Shown: positions 61,841 to 64,000 of the stretch, piece by piece
Layout: each line of letters opens with the position of its first letter
Numbering within the stretch: position 1 is the first letter of the stretch
Assembly (NCBI GenBank): GCA_031292625.1
Contig: JARLGU010000057.1
Span: forward strand, 53,320 to 117,319
Reading direction: 5' to 3'
Origin: Capsulimonadaceae bacterium
GTDB taxonomy: Bacteria > Armatimonadota > Armatimonadia > Armatimonadales > Capsulimonadaceae
DNA length: 64,000 nucleotides
Notes under the pieces: generated by a model
What the model was told of the DNA's origin: nothing
Database searches by the model: none
Seen by the model: the letters and a program-made list of their open reading frames with translations, nothing else
Position numbers and translations under genes: made by a program

Positions 61841-63139
61841 TCAGGAAGCCGGCTCGCGGTCGCGATCGCGGTCGCGCTCGATTCGCGACGGCCGCTTGCG
61901 CCAATCGGCGGGCAAAAGTTGCTCGAGCGTATCGTCGATCGTGATTATTCCCTGGAGAACGTTGTCAGCGTCGACGACCGGGATTGCGAGCAGGCCATAC
62001 TTCTCAAACTTCTTCGCGACCTCCTCTACACCCGCATCCACCGTCAGCGTACGCACCTTGGTGATCATAAAGTCAGACACGAAACGATCTGGCTTAGCGA
62101 CGATCAAGTCGCGCAAGGAAAGAACGCCTACGAGGTGCTCATCCGCATCGACGACGTAGATGTAATAGATCGTCTCCGCTTCGGGCTCGAGGTTCCGCAG
62201 GGTATCGATGGCGTCTTGCGCCGTAATATCGGGCTTGATCGCGACGAACTCGTTGGTCATCAAGCCGCCGGCGGTGCTATCGTGATAAGGAAGCAACTCC
62301 TCCACATCTTCGCGCTCGTCGGCGTCCATCCGCCCGAGCAGGTCGTCGCGATGCACGGGGTCCATGTCTCCCAAAACATCCGCCGCTTCATCGGCCGGCA
62401 TCTCTTCCAGGATATCGGCGGCACGCTCCTGATCCAGATGGCGCAACGCGGAAAGCTGAACGTCGTCGTCGGCCTCCGCAAGCACATCCGCCGCGGTCTC
62501 GACGTCCAGGCTCTCGAGGACCTGCTTCCGGTCGCTGGGTTCCATCTGCGTAAGGATTTCCGCGATGTCGGCCGGATGCAGCTTGGACAGTTTCTCGTAC
62601 GGTATTTTGAGCTTGAGCGGTTCACCGGCATTGTGGCGCGGCAGCGATTCGACATCGTTCCACGGAATCACGTTCTCATCGGACGGCGACAGGCGAAACA
62701 GCCTTCCAATCGAGCGAACGGTTCCTTCAAGGCCAATGCGCCGCGCAAGGCCGTGAATGCCCGCATCGACGCCAACAAGCGCCAAACGGCCATCGGGAAG
62801 CGTGTCCAGGATGATGTCATTGGCCCGCACGACTCGGTAGTCATGGACATCCACAATCTGGCGGTCCAGGACGTCGCGAACGAGGGACGAATCTTTATCG
62901 TTAATCTGATAAGGAGGGATTTTTGTAAACGGCGCTTTGAGAGCGCACTCCCGGCCGTCGAAATAAATATCTACCGCGGACGATGGCAAGAAAACCCCGC
63001 CATCCTCCGTCTTAATCTGGTATGCCGAAACCGTCGGAAGGGGATCATCGGCGGTCACAACGACCTCGATGATCTTGCCTAAACGCTCGCCGTCCGGATG
63101 AACGACTGTCCTACCGATAAGCTGTGTGAGATACTTCAT
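61841..63139 (-). CDS. MgtE-like cytosolic protein: PRC barrel, MgtE_N and CBS pair, no membrane channel
   Basis: A 432-residue soluble protein. Residues of about 1-150 hold PRC-barrel-like repeats (MKYLTQLIGRTVVHPDGERL, VDVHDYRVVRANDIILDTLP). Residues 180-295 are the MgtE N-domain superhelix (LHPADIAEILTQMEPSDRKQ, DEAADVLGDMDPVHRDDLLG). Residues 300-415 are a CBS pair (TAGGLMTNEFVAIKPD, FVSDFMITKVRTLTVDAGVE). The five-helix magnesium channel of MgtE is missing; the protein ends in a charged REPAS tail. The magnesium-sensing half thus stands alone and may regulate a separate transporter. This is inferred from domain order. No ribosome site is evident. Confidence 0.85.
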   Translation of the reverse strand: MKYLTQLIGRTVVHPDGERLGKIIEVVVTADDPLPTVSAYQIKTEDGGVFLPSSAVDIYFDGRECALKAPFTKIPPYQINDKDSSLVRDVLDRQIVDVHDYRVVRANDIILDTLPDGRLALVGVDAGIHGLARRIGLEGTVRSIGRLFRLSPSDENVIPWNDVESLPRHNAGEPLKLKIPYEKLSKLHPADIAEILTQMEPSDRKQVLESLDVETAADVLAEADDDVQLSALRHLDQERAADILEEMPADEAADVLGDMDPVHRDDLLGRMDADEREDVEELLPYHDSTAGGLMTNEFVAIKPDITAQDAIDTLRNLEPEAETIYYIYVVDADEHLVGVLSLRDLIVAKPDRFVSDFMITKVRTLTVDAGVEEVAKKFEKYGLLAIPVVDADNVLQGIITIDDTLEQLLPADWRKRPSRIERDRDRDREPAS

Positions 63140-63718
63140 GAGATTGTGATGGCGTGAAGTCCCGTTCCAAGCCAGCGCGATCGCTTCTAAAAGCCAATGC
63201 GCAACTACCTTCGCACCAACAGTTCGCCGCAGTCATTAACCGCGAGCCAAAATCCCCTCTCCTCGCAATGCTTCAACTTTTCCGCGCTTCATTCGACACC
63301 CGATTATACTGCTGGCAGCACTGTCTGTCAAATGGCCTCGTACTCCATAATATCATACCCGCTCGCGCGCGCATCGAGGATTATCATCGAACGAGAAGCG
63401 CCGGGAGCCGATTACCCGCACACCCTAATGCCGCCGGCAAATGCCCGGACGCTGCCTCCGCAATCCCTCCGCCAACGCGGGCAAGAACCGATATCATGTT
63501 TGTTCGATCCGAATCACGCATCCAATTATATTCTTATGAAATTTTGGACATGAGCACGCTAAGAACGCTCATTTGGCGTTGACAGTACGCATACCCGCTG
63601 ATATAATTTATATATGAGGTAATGGAAGCGCAAGGGAGATGCGCCTCTAATCCACGGGACTCGACCGTTCCTGCGAAGCCTCACCGACTCCCAAAAACAC
63701 TGAAAGGTACCTGCCAAA
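63140..63718 (+). promoter_or_regulatory. Intergenic region with consensus promoter for the prepilin gene
   Basis: TTGACA (63579-63584) and TATAAT (63602-63607) are 17 bp apart, and TGA before the -10 makes it extended. The leader is about 105 bases and ends with AAGG about 11 bases before the ATG at 63719. The earlier 430 bases show no gene. Confidence 0.8.
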
Positions 63719-64000
63719 ATGCGAACATCTCGCACCCATGAGGGTTTTACTCTCATTGAGCTTCTCGTCGTCATCGCAATTATCGCGATTCTCGCGGCAA
63801 TTCTCTTCCCTGTCTTCGCAAAGGCTCGTGAAAAAGCTCGCCAGGCAAGCTGCCAGTCCAACATGAAGCAGCTCGGCATTGGCTTTGTTCAGTACGTCCA
63901 GGACTATGACGAGCGGTTCCCTAGCACCGCATACTGGGGCTCCCAAATCTATCCTTACGAGAAGAGCACCGGCGTCTTCAAGTGCCCGGACGATGTCAAC
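63719..64000 (+). CDS. Type II/IV secretion prepilin-like protein (DUF1559 type), cut by right edge
   Basis: The first 94 codons of a third prepilin. It begins [20 protein letters not shown], with the conserved cleavage site and Glu5, then [20 protein letters not shown] and [13 protein letters not shown]. That segment is nearly the same as in the prepilins at 27300 and 46957. The H-X9-DG end lies beyond the window. It has a near-perfect promoter of its own, unlike the other two, which follow regulator genes. Confidence 0.93.
   Translation, partial: MRTSRTHEGFTLIELLVVIAIIAILAAILFPVFAKAREKARQASCQSNMKQLGIGFVQYVQDYDERFPSTAYWGSQIYPYEKSTGVFKCPDDVN

Overview
The window is GC-rich chromosomal DNA of a diderm bacterium. 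The best guess is Armatimonadota (Capsulimonas-like): it has three H-X9-DG (DUF1559-type) prepilins with a near-identical N-terminus, a GntR/LacI chimeric regulator, many secreted polysaccharide-degrading proteins, an LptD-like outer-membrane assembly protein and a PrkA/YhbH/SpoVR set. The phylum is an inference from gene content; no rRNA is present.

Layout. 1-8483 (minus strand): two tandem GH50-like enzymes (one cut by the left edge), an oligogalacturonate-lyase-like propeller, an aldo/keto reductase, a DUF4832-type barrel protein, an Smr protein and a type I mannose-6-phosphate isomerase. 8610-8921: an alkyltransferase-like DNA repair protein. About 8928-11829: a small accessory island with a decayed IS1595-family transposase, an atypical tRNA-Ala, a winged-helix-like protein, a small XRE regulator and many hairpins. 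12047-14781: a sialidase-fold protein in one operon with KDPG aldolase and KDG kinase. 15247-18739: a HerA-like ATPase overlapping an LptD-like gene. 19349-25809: prkA, yhbH, a GH18/LGFP protein, spoVR and a small gene. 26000-30816: GntR/LacI regulator, prepilin, carbohydrate-binding protein and GH5 cellulase. 30834-37777: phosphoesterase, ADP-forming acetyl-CoA synthetase, NarL-type two-component pair, zinc-ribbon protein and phosphofructokinase. 37925-40183: GH74. 41030: tRNA-Val. 42061-48972 (minus): a LacI regulator, prepilin, GH39-like protein and uncharacterised hydrolase operon. 49322-50444: small accessory genes including a YfbU protein. 50580-58184: MtaB, HIT, YchF, Dxs, a BMP-type lipoprotein and a prenyl synthase. 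58325-63139 (minus): lipid kinase, a pair of single-span helical membrane proteins, and an MgtE-like cytosolic protein with a PRC barrel. 63719 to the right edge: a third prepilin.

How it fits together. The cell appears to live on plant-type polysaccharides. GH50-like, PL22-like, GH5, GH74 and GH39-like proteins act on polymers, and KDG kinase plus KDPG aldolase can drain uronates into pyruvate and glyceraldehyde-3-phosphate. Twice, a sugar-type regulator is followed directly by an H-X9-DG prepilin and then by secreted glycan-active proteins.

The most unusual non-coding element is a dispersed intergenic repeat of about 220-235 bp in three copies (14805, 28103, 56963). All have the same orientation, each carries terminator-like hairpins at both ends, and one copy is expanded by 93-bp tandem units. 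Several genes show a -10 box exactly 7-8 bases before the start codon, which suggests leaderless transcription.
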